Below, piece by piece: positions 25,775 to 34,700 of a stretch of DNA of 64,000 nucleotides. Under the pieces are notes generated by a model that did not search any database, was not told the origin of the DNA, and saw nothing but the letters and a program-made list of their open reading frames with translations. A program made the translations under genes and the position numbers. The stretch is from DATIYF01 sp035517775 (GTDB lineage: Bacteria; Acidobacteriota; Terriglobia; Terriglobales; Acidobacteriaceae): assembly GCA_035517775.1 (NCBI GenBank), contig DATIYF010000021.1:1-64000 (forward strand). The letters run 5' to 3'. Positions within the stretch are counted from its first letter, which is position 1. The number at the start of each line of letters is the position of its first letter.

Positions 25775-26014
25775 CTAGCGAATGGCCTCCATGCGAGGAT
25801 GCAGCCTTTCTTCCATTGCGGGAGCGAAGGCGTTGCCATTCACGCCTCCGCGCGGCTGCAAGTCGTCGCGCAGATCCTTCATGTGCTTCACGATATTGCC
25901 CAGGCGGCGGGCGATGAAGTTGAGGGTCTTGGGATCGTCCTCGATCCGTTCCAGGTCCTTGATGGTGCGGCTGAGCAGCTCGAACAACTGAGTCTCGCTT
26001 CTCTGAACCTGCAT
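25775..26014 (-). CDS. Small helical protein of unknown function
   Basis: A 79-residue protein with a textbook ribosome site (AGGAGG, 8 nt from ATG). It appears helical and charged (QLFELLSRTIKDLERIEDDPKTLNFIARRLGNIVKHMKDL), compatible with a short coiled-coil or helical bundle. There is no signal peptide. I do not recognise the family. Confidence 0.65.
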   Translation of the reverse strand: MQVQRSETQLFELLSRTIKDLERIEDDPKTLNFIARRLGNIVKHMKDLRDDLQPRGGVNGNAFAPAMEERLHPRMEAIR

Positions 26015-26151
26015 GAATTGTGCCTCCTGTTAGTACGGCTTGACGCCGTGCTGGCGGGGGCGCGGGAATCCGCGCCGTTCAATCTCACGTGTCAGAAGAG
26101 GGGCGAAATGCTTTCGCGCATTGCTGACGGCGGAAACTCAGCGAGTGAGAT

Positions 26152-26487
26152 TCAGCAGCCGGGAGGAGGCCGGTTGTAGAGAGTATCGTTCCACGGCCGG
26201 CTGGGAAGGGGAGGGCCGCCGGGCACAAGCCGAAGATAGAAGTACGAGGCCGCCAGCACCCTGAATTGCGGCGCCGGCGGGGCCCACACCATGGCATCGT
26301 CGGCAAGGTGCTGCCGCATGGGATGCGATGTACTGGAATGAGCTGCTGCTCCTTCGGAGAGATTGATGCGGAAAGTCCGGGTAGCCAGGCTGACCGTAAG
26401 GCTGAGGAGAAGCAGAAACAAGGCAGAGAGAGAGCGGGTCCTTAGCCAGACACTTGCGGAGCGGCAACAGAGTTTAGGATCCAGCAT
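26152..26487 (-). CDS. Small protein with N-terminal membrane segment, unknown function
   Basis: A 111-residue ORF with a hydrophobic segment at residues about 18-36 (RSLSALFLLLLSLTVSLA). A proline- and aromatic-rich tail contains DDAMVWAPPAPQFRVLAASY and ends in YNRPPPGC. The composed tail suggests a real, probably acidobacterium-specific exported or membrane-tethered protein. No clear ribosome site was found, so the start is uncertain. Confidence 0.5.
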   Translation of the reverse strand: MLDPKLCCRSASVWLRTRSLSALFLLLLSLTVSLATRTFRINLSEGAAAHSSTSHPMRQHLADDAMVWAPPAPQFRVLAASYFYLRLVPGGPPLPSRPWNDTLYNRPPPGC

Positions 26488-26600
26488 ACTCGGTCACAAC
26501 GATAACGCAGATTATTGTAAGGCTGCGCGTCTGGCCGCCGGGAATTTTCCCGCCCGGCGCCAGCCCCGCCGCCCCTAGAATCAGATTCACCAGCGACTCG

Positions 26601-26632
26601 GAAAGAAGGGGGCAAGCCGCTCCCCCTCCTTT
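26601..26632 (-). terminator. Probable terminator of the porin gene
   Basis: A 10-bp stem with one G-U pair (26603-26612 with 26622-26631) is followed on the minus strand by a short pyrimidine run. It lies 14 bp past the porin stop. Confidence 0.5.
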
Positions 26633-26645
26633 CCAGACAACTCGC

Positions 26646-28208
26646 TCAATAGTTGTACTGCGTCCAGATCACGATCGCGTTGGTATCTCCTCCCTCAACC
26701 ACACCCTGCGGATGCAGCCAGTGGAAGTTTTGATCACCCACCGCGAAGTCGAAGTTCTTGGTGACTTTGTAGGCGATGCCGCCAACCGTGCGCTCAAAGT
26801 CCAGCGGATCGTCGGTTAAGCCGGCCGACGAGGGCTGGAAGTTGGTATTCGGCTGGAACCTCTGAAACAGACCCCAGAGCGAGAACGGCGAGTGCCCCAG
26901 GCGCGCGCGGCCGAAAACGTCGAAGCCTTGCTGCCGGGTGTGAGTGCCGCTCAGAACGGTGCCCGCAACGGTGCTGAAGGGGTCGCCTGAGGGAGGCGCA
27001 TCGCCAGAGAACATGTTGCCGGTGCTCAGAGCGTTCCGCCCTAGTTGGTACTCGAAGGCGATCTGGTAGGCCTTATCGTGGGTCTGATAGTGCGCCAGCA
27101 GCGACAAACGGTTCAGGGGCGTGCTCACCTGGGAAGGAAGCTTCGTGTTGTAGCCGTAGTTCTCGAAGACGGTAAAGCCCAGGCCGGTGCGGTCGGCGGT
27201 TGTGCCGAAGGGATAGAAGGTCAGGCGGCCCATGGCCTGCTTCTTGTCGTTGGTTTCGATGGAGTGGAAACTGGCGGTGGTGAAGACGCCGATGTCGTAG
27301 TCCAGGTACTCTTTTCCACTCATTTCGATGGGACCGTGGAGCTTGGCGCCGACATAGGTCGAGCTCAAGCTCAGATAGTTCCACGGCGTCAGATAGGTGT
27401 AACGGTGGTCGCTCAATCCCTCTTCCCAGTCGGTCAGGGGTTGCTGGGTTTGACCGAAGGTGAGCTTGTCTTTCTTGAAGGCGCCATCGCCGAAGATTTT
27501 TTGGAAGTCAACAAAGGCGTACTTCAGGCGGTAGGTAAGACTGCCGTCACTTCCGCGATAGATATCAGGCGTGATGCGCAACGTGACCTGGTCGCTGGGC
27601 GTGTAAAACAGACTGAGGTAGGCGCGGGTCACTTCAAAGACGTTGAGCCCGCTGTTTCCCGGCGCCAGCTGGGTCGTGGGCAGGTCCTGAAACGCCGGAG
27701 CGTAGCCGGCATCGGTGTAGTGCGAGAAGTTGCCGTAGAACGTCGCGCCAAGCTTTACTTTGCCGTGCGCCAGGTCGGAGAGTTTCTTTTCCGTTTGCTC
27801 CAGCCCCCCGATGCGTTTCTGGGTATCCTGCACCGACTCCACGGCGCTGGCGGTCGTGGACCGGAGATCACTCATATCTTTCTGCACTGCCTCGACGCTC
27901 TGCTGCTGTTGAGTGGCCTGGGACGAGGCCGCGTCGGCCTTTTGCTGGGCCTGGCTGGACTGCTGCTGCAGTTGCTGGATTTCAGCATCGCGCGACTGGA
28001 GCTGCTGCTGCAGGGTCTGGATTTGCTGCTGCTGCGTATCCAGGCTGTGTTGCATTTGGTCGAGCCGCTGCAAAACCATCTCCTCAGTTTTGTGGCTGGT
28101 TTTCCTGCGTGCCGTCTTGGTCTCGGCCCCGCCTTTTTTTGGCGCCGGGGCTGCGAGTGCACTTGCGGTGAGCGCGAGCGACACGGCCAAAGCCATGAGC
28201 TGCTTCAT
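26646..28208 (-). CDS. Outer-membrane porin with N-terminal coiled coil, probably Pho-regulated
   Basis: A 520-residue protein. The signal peptide ends near ASALA-AP. Residues about 40-150 are a Gln-rich coiled coil (LDTQQQQIQTLQQQLQSRD and similar), and the rest is a beta-barrel ending in the aromatic outer-membrane signature IVIWTQYNY. GGAGGAAAA lies before ATG. Its overall form resembles OprO/OprP-like porins with a periplasmic coiled coil. Four Pho-box-like repeats in its promoter support a role in phosphate or phosphoester uptake under starvation; that role is inferred from regulation. Confidence 0.85.
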   Translation of the reverse strand: MKQLMALAVSLALTASALAAPAPKKGGAETKTARRKTSHKTEEMVLQRLDQMQHSLDTQQQQIQTLQQQLQSRDAEIQQLQQQSSQAQQKADAASSQATQQQQSVEAVQKDMSDLRSTTASAVESVQDTQKRIGGLEQTEKKLSDLAHGKVKLGATFYGNFSHYTDAGYAPAFQDLPTTQLAPGNSGLNVFEVTRAYLSLFYTPSDQVTLRITPDIYRGSDGSLTYRLKYAFVDFQKIFGDGAFKKDKLTFGQTQQPLTDWEEGLSDHRYTYLTPWNYLSLSSTYVGAKLHGPIEMSGKEYLDYDIGVFTTASFHSIETNDKKQAMGRLTFYPFGTTADRTGLGFTVFENYGYNTKLPSQVSTPLNRLSLLAHYQTHDKAYQIAFEYQLGRNALSTGNMFSGDAPPSGDPFSTVAGTVLSGTHTRQQGFDVFGRARLGHSPFSLWGLFQRFQPNTNFQPSSAGLTDDPLDFERTVGGIAYKVTKNFDFAVGDQNFHWLHPQGVVEGGDTNAIVIWTQYNY

Positions 28209-28301
28209 TTTTCCTCCAATGCGAGTTCAAGATGCACTCCTTTCCGGAGCCCCACAGGGCGCCTGTAAACAAAGAAATGTACTGCCTGGAACAGATTGAG
28301 A

Positions 28302-28355
28302 ATGCTATGCGCCGTTTGTTACAAACTGATGAATGCCCGTTGAATATGAGATGAA
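28302..28355 (-). promoter_or_regulatory. Porin promoter with four Pho-box-like repeats
   Basis: On the minus strand TTCATC (28350-28355), TTCAAC (28339-28344), TTCATC (28328-28333) and GTAACA (28317-28322) are each separated by 5 bp. Then 9 bp and TAGCAT (28302-28307) follow. The -10 and its spacing match pstS, including the shared TAGCATTCT. Confidence 0.75.
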
Positions 28356-28426
28356 TTGGGCCCTAACCGCCCCAGCGCCGCCGGCGCGGTGGTCAAGCCC
28401 CGCATGCTGCTGATAACTTGAGGGGC

Positions 28427-28912
28427 ATGATTCGCGAAATCTCCTCGGGCGGGGTGGTGGTGCGGCACATGGCCGAGGGTTGGAGCATCGCCGTCATCGA
28501 GCCGCAGAAGGAGCCTTCCGCCAAGGCCCCACGGGGAAAGTCAGCCGCCAAAGCCATCCTTGCCTTGCCCAAAGGATTGGTGGATCCCGGCGAGCGGCCG
28601 GAGCAGACGGCGGTGCGCGAGGTGCTCGAGGAAACCGGCTTGACCGCGTCCGTGGTCGCCAAGCTAACCGACATTAAATACGTTTACGTCCGCTCCTGGG
28701 GTGACAAACAGAAGGTCTTCAAGGTGGTCAGCTTCTACTTGTTGCGCTACAAATCCGGGCAGATTGACGACATTTCCCCGGATATGCGCGTGGAGGTCAA
28801 ACGTGCGCTGTGGATTCCTCTCGCTGAAGCCCCGCAATCCCTCGCTTATAAGGGAGAACGCGATGTGGTACGGCGCGCCCAGGATTACCTGAAATTGCAT
28901 CCCGAACCTTGA
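28427..28912 (+). CDS. Nudix hydrolase
   Basis: A 161-residue protein. The Nudix box is complete: G(L)VDPGERPEQTAVREVLEETGL (G-x5-E-x7-REVLEETG). It probably hydrolyses a nucleoside diphosphate linked to another moiety; the substrate cannot be read. ATG 28427 follows a GAGGGG sequence closely; a TTG at 28418 is an alternative. It is divergent from the porin. Confidence 0.88.
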   Translation: MIREISSGGVVVRHMAEGWSIAVIEPQKEPSAKAPRGKSAAKAILALPKGLVDPGERPEQTAVREVLEETGLTASVVAKLTDIKYVYVRSWGDKQKVFKVVSFYLLRYKSGQIDDISPDMRVEVKRALWIPLAEAPQSLAYKGERDVVRRAQDYLKLHPEP

Positions 28913-29054
28913 CCCTTCGGACGTTTATTCCCCACTTCGGCCCGCAAAATTAGCGTGCTCTAAGTCACTCGGTGCTGTGACCCGGGTCATTGCGAAACGG
29001 GCAGAACTATGATCGCTAAACTGGCGGTATAATGTTGAATATAAAAGATTTATC

Positions 29055-29083
29055 TTGACATCGACAGGCCGTAGCCGTAATAT
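29055..29083 (+). promoter_or_regulatory. Consensus sigma-70 promoter in a gene-free stretch
   Basis: TTGACA (29055-29060), 17 bp, TAATAT (29078-29083). It is about 360 bp from the next gene and points straight at the stem-loop at 29099-29146. A second TATAAT lies near 29027. Confidence 0.65.
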
Positions 29084-29089
29084 GAAATC

Positions 29090-29157
29090 AACTTAATAGG
29101 GCGCGTGCCGTTGCCATCCTCACCCCACATCTTTCGGCACGCGCCCAGTGTGTTTTT
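29090..29157 (+). ncRNA. Candidate small RNA with a 12-bp stem and C-rich loop
   Basis: Transcription from the promoter above would begin near 29090. It would run into a 12-bp perfect stem (29099-29110 with 29135-29146, GGGCGCGTGCCG and its complement) with a 24-nt loop rich in C (CCATCCTCACCCCACATC). T5 at 29153-29157 follows six bases later, so the terminator is not canonical. No ORF with a ribosome site is present. The loop could pair with purine-rich Shine-Dalgarno sequences. The remainder of the 28913-29440 gap holds one further 7-bp GC hairpin near 29343 and nothing coding. Confidence 0.45.
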
Positions 29158-29440
29158 GGGCGCTTTCTTCGCCTGCGCATCCGAGGCCGGGGCGAGATCC
29201 CGGCGCCCGGAATCCTTGCCTGCCATCCTTCGGAGGCTGCGGCCAAGCTCGAAGCGCTATCCGATCACAAGGCCCTCCTGAGAGCTCCAAATCTATTGTG
29301 CTCATGGTGATCACTTGGTCTGCTCGACCGCGGGCCGACCGCATTCACCGCCGCATCAGGCGGCGGGTTTGCTCGCGCTCGAAGCTTGGTATGCTGGAAG
29401 CTTGCACTTTTAATTCTTGGCGGAGAAAGACGCTTTCCCC

Positions 29441-30319
29441 ATGACTGACCGCAAACTAAAGCCCGCGCCTCTGGCCTATGAGAATGAGCCGTTCCTGAAT
29501 AGCCCCGACGGCCGCATTCTGCGCATGCTCTCCGAGTACATCGAGCCGCTTTCGCGCTTCCGCCGCGAGCAGATTCAGGATACGGTGGTTTTTTTTGGCT
29601 CGGCCCGGTTTCACGGCCTGGCCGCCGCGCAGAAAATGCTTGCGGATGTGGAGAGTCACTCTCACCTTCTACCTGAGCAGCTCGAAGAAGAGCGTAAGCG
29701 GGCGCAAGCGGCGGTGGATATGGCGCGCTATTACGAAGATGCGCGCCGCCTGGCCTCGATGCTGACCCGCTGGTCAGTGCAGATTCCCGCCCGGCGCCGC
29801 CGTTTTGTAGTCACTACCGGAGGCGGCCCGGGAGTGATGGAAGCCGCCAACCTGGGTGCGCAGGAAGCCGGCGGCAAAACCGTGGGTCTGAATATCAATT
29901 TGCCCATAGAACAGTATCCCAACCCTTACATCACCCCCGCGCTGAATTTCGAATTTCACTATTTCTTCATGCGTAAATTCTGGTTCGCCTATCTGGCCAA
30001 GGCGCTGGTGATCTTCCCCGGGGGCTTCGGCACGCTGGACGAGCTCTTCGAGATTCTCACCCTGGCACAGACCGAGAAGCTGGCCAAGAAAATTCTGGTG
30101 GTTATCTATGGCAGCGAATACTGGAAGCGGCTGATCAACTTTCAGGCCATGGTGGATGCGGGCACAATTTCGGCCGATGAGCTCGACCTGTTCAAGATGG
30201 TGGACTCTCCGGAAGAGGGCTTCGAGTTTCTGCGCGACGGCCTGACCCGGTATCACCTTGGCCCGCCACCCAAGCGCGCCGGTGAAGTCGTTCCCGAGAT
30301 CGCGAAGACAAACCCATAG
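29441..30319 (+). CDS. LOG family protein
   Basis: A 292-residue Rossmann-like protein of the LOG / lysine-decarboxylase-like family. The signature is TGGGPGVMEAAN near residue 128 and PGGFGTLDELFE near residue 199. Family members are nucleoside 5'-monophosphate phosphoribohydrolases. The N-terminal extension of about 100 residues is of the longer (type II-like) form. ATG 29441 is chosen; the frame is open slightly upstream without similarity. Confidence 0.9.
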   Translation: MTDRKLKPAPLAYENEPFLNSPDGRILRMLSEYIEPLSRFRREQIQDTVVFFGSARFHGLAAAQKMLADVESHSHLLPEQLEEERKRAQAAVDMARYYEDARRLASMLTRWSVQIPARRRRFVVTTGGGPGVMEAANLGAQEAGGKTVGLNINLPIEQYPNPYITPALNFEFHYFFMRKFWFAYLAKALVIFPGGFGTLDELFEILTLAQTEKLAKKILVVIYGSEYWKRLINFQAMVDAGTISADELDLFKMVDSPEEGFEFLRDGLTRYHLGPPPKRAGEVVPEIAKTNP

Positions 30320-30364
30320 TTGGGGCTGCACGCGCCGCTCTCTACGAATTAAGATTGCTGGCGC

Positions 30365-31009
30365 GTGCTTCTCTGCTATATCACCGACCGCTCGCAATTT
30401 TTGGGGGATGAGATCGTGCGCCGCCGCTCTCTGCTGAGAAAGATCGAGGAAGCGGCGCAGGCGGGAGTGGACTACATTCAACTGAGGGAGAAGGACCTCC
30501 CGGCACGCGAACTGGAGCAGCTGGCAAGGCAAGCCATGCAGGCGATTCGCCGGGCATGTTCCGCCCGTGAGCCAGCCCCGCGCTTGCTGATCAATTCGCG
30601 AACTGATATTTCGCTTGCGGCCGGAGCTGACGGCGTTCATCTGCCTGCAGGTGACATTGCTCCGGCCGAGGTTCGCCAGACTTGGAAGGCCAGCGGCGCA
30701 AGAAACGCCGCCGTCATCTCTGTTTCCTGCCACTCGCCGGCGGAGGTTGCAAGGGCCGCTTGGGCAAAAGCCGGCCTGGCCATTTTTGCTCCGGTTTTCG
30801 AGAAGCGTGACTCGCCCGGATCACTTGCGGCTGGCCTGGAGGGCCTGCGCCGGGCCTGCCGGTTCGAGATCCCCGTGCTCGCTCTCGGTGGGGTGACGAT
30901 CGAGAATGCTCGTGCTTGCCTCGGAGCCGGAGCTACGGGCATCGCCGGCATCCGGCTTTTTCAGGAGAGCGACATCGGCGGAGTGGTGAGTAGGCTGCGG
31001 CAGCCCTAG
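30365..31009 (+). CDS. thiE: Thiamine-phosphate synthase
   Basis: A 214-residue TIM-barrel enzyme joining HMP-PP and THZ-P to form thiamine phosphate. Motifs: CYITDRSQF, DYIQLREKDLPAREL, LLINSRTDISLAAGADGVHLP, ISVSCHSPAEV, LALGGVTIENARACLGAGATGIAGI. It starts at GTG 30365. It lies 45 bp after the LOG gene and may be co-transcribed. No TPP riboswitch or other thi genes are adjacent. Confidence 0.92.
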   Translation: MLLCYITDRSQFLGDEIVRRRSLLRKIEEAAQAGVDYIQLREKDLPARELEQLARQAMQAIRRACSAREPAPRLLINSRTDISLAAGADGVHLPAGDIAPAEVRQTWKASGARNAAVISVSCHSPAEVARAAWAKAGLAIFAPVFEKRDSPGSLAAGLEGLRRACRFEIPVLALGGVTIENARACLGAGATGIAGIRLFQESDIGGVVSRLRQP

Positions 31010-31223
31010 CGGACTGCCTGCGGCTGAGAACTTACTAACCACGAAAGGCACGAAGGCACACGAAGGAAAGCCTATGAAAACAGCGCTTTCATGAGACTTG
31101 GCGCGCGTTGGTGGTTCTGTAGAGATTGCTGGGGGGCGGGAAACTGATTCATCGCGCAGATCGGCGGAGCCTTGCCTCCACAGCCTGGCTTGAGAGTTAT
31201 TCCGTTTCGGTGCGGACGCGGTT

Positions 31224-31463
31224 CTATACGCTGACCGGACCGTGGCGGGCGATGATCTCACGCTCCGCCATGATCCAGTCTTCCTGCTCGTGTCCTGGCG
31301 TGTAGCCCCGCTCCACATAAAGCTCGTAGGCGCGGAGACGAATCTCGTTCTCCAGATCGCTGGACGCTGCCATGCTTCGCCCAGCGGGAAACTCGCTGCG
31401 TGGCGCGGATGCGGCTTTGTGGCTTAGCGAATCTCCGTTGCGGGGGGTTTTGGCTCTAGGCAT
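31224..31463 (-). CDS. DUF2934 protein
   Basis: A 79-residue protein. The C-terminal half carries the DUF2934 pattern (IRLRAYELYVERGYTPGHEQEDWIMAEREI). The N-terminus is Ser/Ala/Arg-rich and probably disordered. ATG 31463 is 10 nt from AAGGAG while ATG 31472 is one base from it, so 31463 is preferred. Function is unknown. A short upstream ORF overlaps its start. Confidence 0.8.
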   Translation of the reverse strand: MPRAKTPRNGDSLSHKAASAPRSEFPAGRSMAASSDLENEIRLRAYELYVERGYTPGHEQEDWIMAEREIIARHGPVSV

Positions 31464-31566
31464 AACTCGCATACTCCTTGGATAGATACAGCGGTTTCGA
31501 GTTAACAGCGGTTGGCCAGCACACCCAAAGCTGGTATCGGCCGGAAAACCACGTTGGCTTAATCAT
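31456..31566 (-). CDS. Putative 36-codon upstream ORF overlapping the DUF2934 start
   Basis: ATG 31566 follows GGAGAGAAGG. The ORF encodes a Trp/Tyr-rich peptide (contains FSGRYQLWVCW) and stops at TAG 31456-31458, just inside the DUF2934 gene, so ribosomes could re-initiate there. Further upstream a 9-bp stem (GGCGGCGAA with its complement) and T8 near 31604 could be a terminator on the same strand. The rest of the 31567-31779 gap shows nothing coding. Confidence 0.3.
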   Translation of the reverse strand: MIKPTWFSGRYQLWVCWPTAVNSKPLYLSKEYASYA

Positions 31567-31779
31567 AAACCTTCTCTCCTGTGGATTATCCCCCAGCCGC
31601 AAGAAAAAAAATTTCTGGCGGCGAAAACTTTCAGCAATGCTTGCTCGTTCGCCGCCAACATATTTCCAAGAGTTCCATTCAGCTCGGAATAGCAACCGGC
31701 AAAAAGGGAATTGGTTGCTTTTCGGGAATGCCGGGTTGGTTGCCCTGCCGCTCTTCCTGCTTCCCGGTGGACGGGCAGC

Positions 31780-34700
31780 TTAGTGGAAGTCGTGGGAACT
31801 GGTTTCCGCCTGGGGGATGGAAAGCGGCGCCACCCGCTCAGCTTTTACCGAAATCACTCCGTCCTGGTTCTGGAGCGCGCCTTCTACCAGAAGAAATTTC
31901 TCCCCGGTCAGCAGCAAACGGTTTCTCTGAAACAGGCCGGGAGTGATGATGGCATTGGCCACCCCGGTTTCATCCTCCAGGCTCAGGAACACGAAACCCT
32001 TGGCCGTGCCCGGGCGCTGGCGGGCAATCACGCATCCCCCAACCCGCACCCGCTGGCCGTTGGGCGTGTTTCTGAGTTCCCGCGCCTTGCGGATGCCCAG
32101 ACTTTCCATGCGCGCGCGGTGATAGGCCATGGGATGCGGGCCCACGGTCAGCCCCGTGCCGCGAAAATCGGCCACCAGCCGCTCTTCCGCATTCATGGGA
32201 AGAAGAGGAGATGGAATATCAGCCTCGGTTATTTTGTCGAGCAGCGGGCCGGAGCGCCGTACCGCGCGCTCCACCTGCCAAAGCGCGTCGCGGCGATGAA
32301 ACCTCTCTCCGATCGTGTTCAACGCCCCGGCTTCCGCCAGCGTGTTCAGTTCATCTTTGCGCAGCTCAGGCACGCGGCCCACGAGATCGTCCACTGAAGC
32401 AAAGCAAGATGACTTTCTCTGCTCTACCAGCGCCAGGGCGGCTGCTTCCCGCAACCCGCGGGCATAGCGCAAGCCCAGGCGCAACGCCGGCCTGAGAGCT
32501 CCCAACTGGCTCTTGTCATTCCGCGCCGCTGGCAGCCGAGCGAAGCGAGGCGAGAACGCGCGAGGAATCGGCAGTCTGGCGGTCCCCTCAAATGCAGGTT
32601 CCTCGCTTCGCTCGGAATGGCAATCGGGCTGGCGGCTGAGTGCTGACTGCTGACTGCTGCCTGCTGACTGCTCTAACGTGCACTCCCACTCCGATTTCGT
32701 CACATCGATCGGCAGAACCTTCAACCCGTGGCGTTGCGCATCTTTCACGATGGTCGAAGGATGGTAAAAGCCCATGGGCTGATTGTTGAGCAGGGCCGCG
32801 GTAAACGCCGCCAGGTAATGGCACTTCAAAAAAGCGCTGGCATAGGCGATCAGCGCAAAGCTGGCGGCGTGCGACTCGGGAAATCCATAGAGCGCGAACG
32901 AAGTGACGGAAAGAATGATCTGCTCCTGCGCTGCGCGGGCAATGCCGTTCTGCTTCATGCCCGCCCGCAGCCGGGTCTCGATTTCTTTCATGCGCGCCTG
33001 CGAGCGCTTGAAGCCCATGGCCCGGCGCAACTCTTCCGCCTCGCCGCCGCTGAAATTCGCCACCACCATGGCCATGCGCAGCAGTTGCTCCTGAAAAAGC
33101 GGCACCCCCAGGGTGCGCGCCAGCACCGGCTCCAGCGATTCATGCGCATAAGTTACTTTTTCGCGCCCCATGCGGCGCTGCAAATAAGGATTCACCATCT
33201 GGCCCACGATCGGCCCGGGCCGGATGATCGCCACCTGCACCACAATGTCGTAAAAACATTTCGGACATAGCCGCGGCAGGCACGACATCTGCGCCCGGCT
33301 TTCAATCTGAAACATGCCGATGGTGTCCGCCTTCTGCAGCGCGCCATAGACCTCGGGGTCGCCGGCGGGCAGGTGGGCGAGGTCCACTTCTTCGCCATAA
33401 TCTTTGCGGATGATCTCAATCGAATCTTCAAGCACCGCCATCATGCCCAGGCCGAGCAGGTCCACCTTGATGATGCCCAGGTCAGCGCAGTCTTCTTTAT
33501 CCCACTGCACCACCACGCGCCCGGGCATGGAGGCGGGCTCCAGCGGCACCACCGAATCCAGCTGCCCCTGGCAGATCACCATGCCGCCCGAATGCTGCCC
33601 CAGATGGCGCGGCAAATCCTGCACCGCCAGGCAGAGCTCGAAATATTTGCGCAGCCGGGGATGATTCAAATCCAGGCCGGCATCGTGAAACCGCTGGTCG
33701 AGCGCGTCGCCGGCGTCGCGATATTCCCAGCCGGCCACGGCGGTGGAAACTTTGTCGAGCGTCTCCGCGTCAAAGCCCAGCGCCTTGCCCATTTCCCGCG
33801 CCGCCATGCGGTTGCGGTAAGTGATGACGTTGGCGGTCATGGCCGCGCCGCGCTCGCCATAGCGCTGGTACAAATACTGGATCACGCGCTCACGCTGATC
33901 GCCGCTGGGCAGATCCAGATCAATATCGGGCCACTCGCCGCGCTCTTCGGAAAGAAAGCGCTCGAAGAGCAAGTCCATGCCCACCGGATCCACCGCGGTG
34001 ATGCCGAGCGAATAGCAGACCGCGCTGTTGGCTGCCGAGCCCCGCCCTTGCACCAGTATTTTCTGTTCCCGGCAATACCGCACCAGGTCCCAGACGATGA
34101 GAAAATATCCCGCCAGCTCGAGTTTTGCGATCAGCTTCAGCTCGCGCTCAATCTGGCGCTGGGCGCGGGATTTCAGGCCCGGCTCAGCGCGCCCGTAACG
34201 CCGCTCGAAACCCTCTCGCGTGCGCTCGCGCAAAAATGACATCATATTTTCGCCTTCCGGCACCGGATACCGGGGAAATTCGTAGCCCAGGTCTTCCAGC
34301 GTGAACTCAAGGCGGGAAGAAAGCTCCACGGTATTCGTGATGGCCTCGGGCAGATCGGCGAAAAGCTGCTGCATCTCCTGCGGAGATTTCAAATGGCGCT
34401 CGGAATTGCGCGCCAGAAGGCGGCCGGCAGTTTCCAGTGTGCGGTGGTTGCGGATGGCGGTAAACACATCGCACAGCTCGCGCTCGCGCGCGCTGGCATA
34501 GCAGACGCCATTGCTCGCCAGCAGCGGCAGATGCAGCCGGCGCGCAATTTCGATGGCGGCCTGATTGCGCACTTCCTGGTCTCGATGGAAGTGCCGCTGC
34601 AGCTCGACATAGACATTTTTCTGGCCGAAGATTCGCGTGAGCCGCTCCACGCAGCGGCGCGCCTCCTCCGTGCCCCCGCTGGCGCGCGCGGCGGCCAGCG

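Noticed and set aside
30320..30364. TPP riboswitch before thiE
   Set aside because: The gap is only 45 bp and lacks the conserved CTGAGA core.
31478..31783. Plus-strand ORF of 101 codons between DUF2934 and dnaE2
   Set aside because: No ribosome site, low-complexity composition and no family pattern; it overlaps regulatory sequence of the DUF2934 gene.
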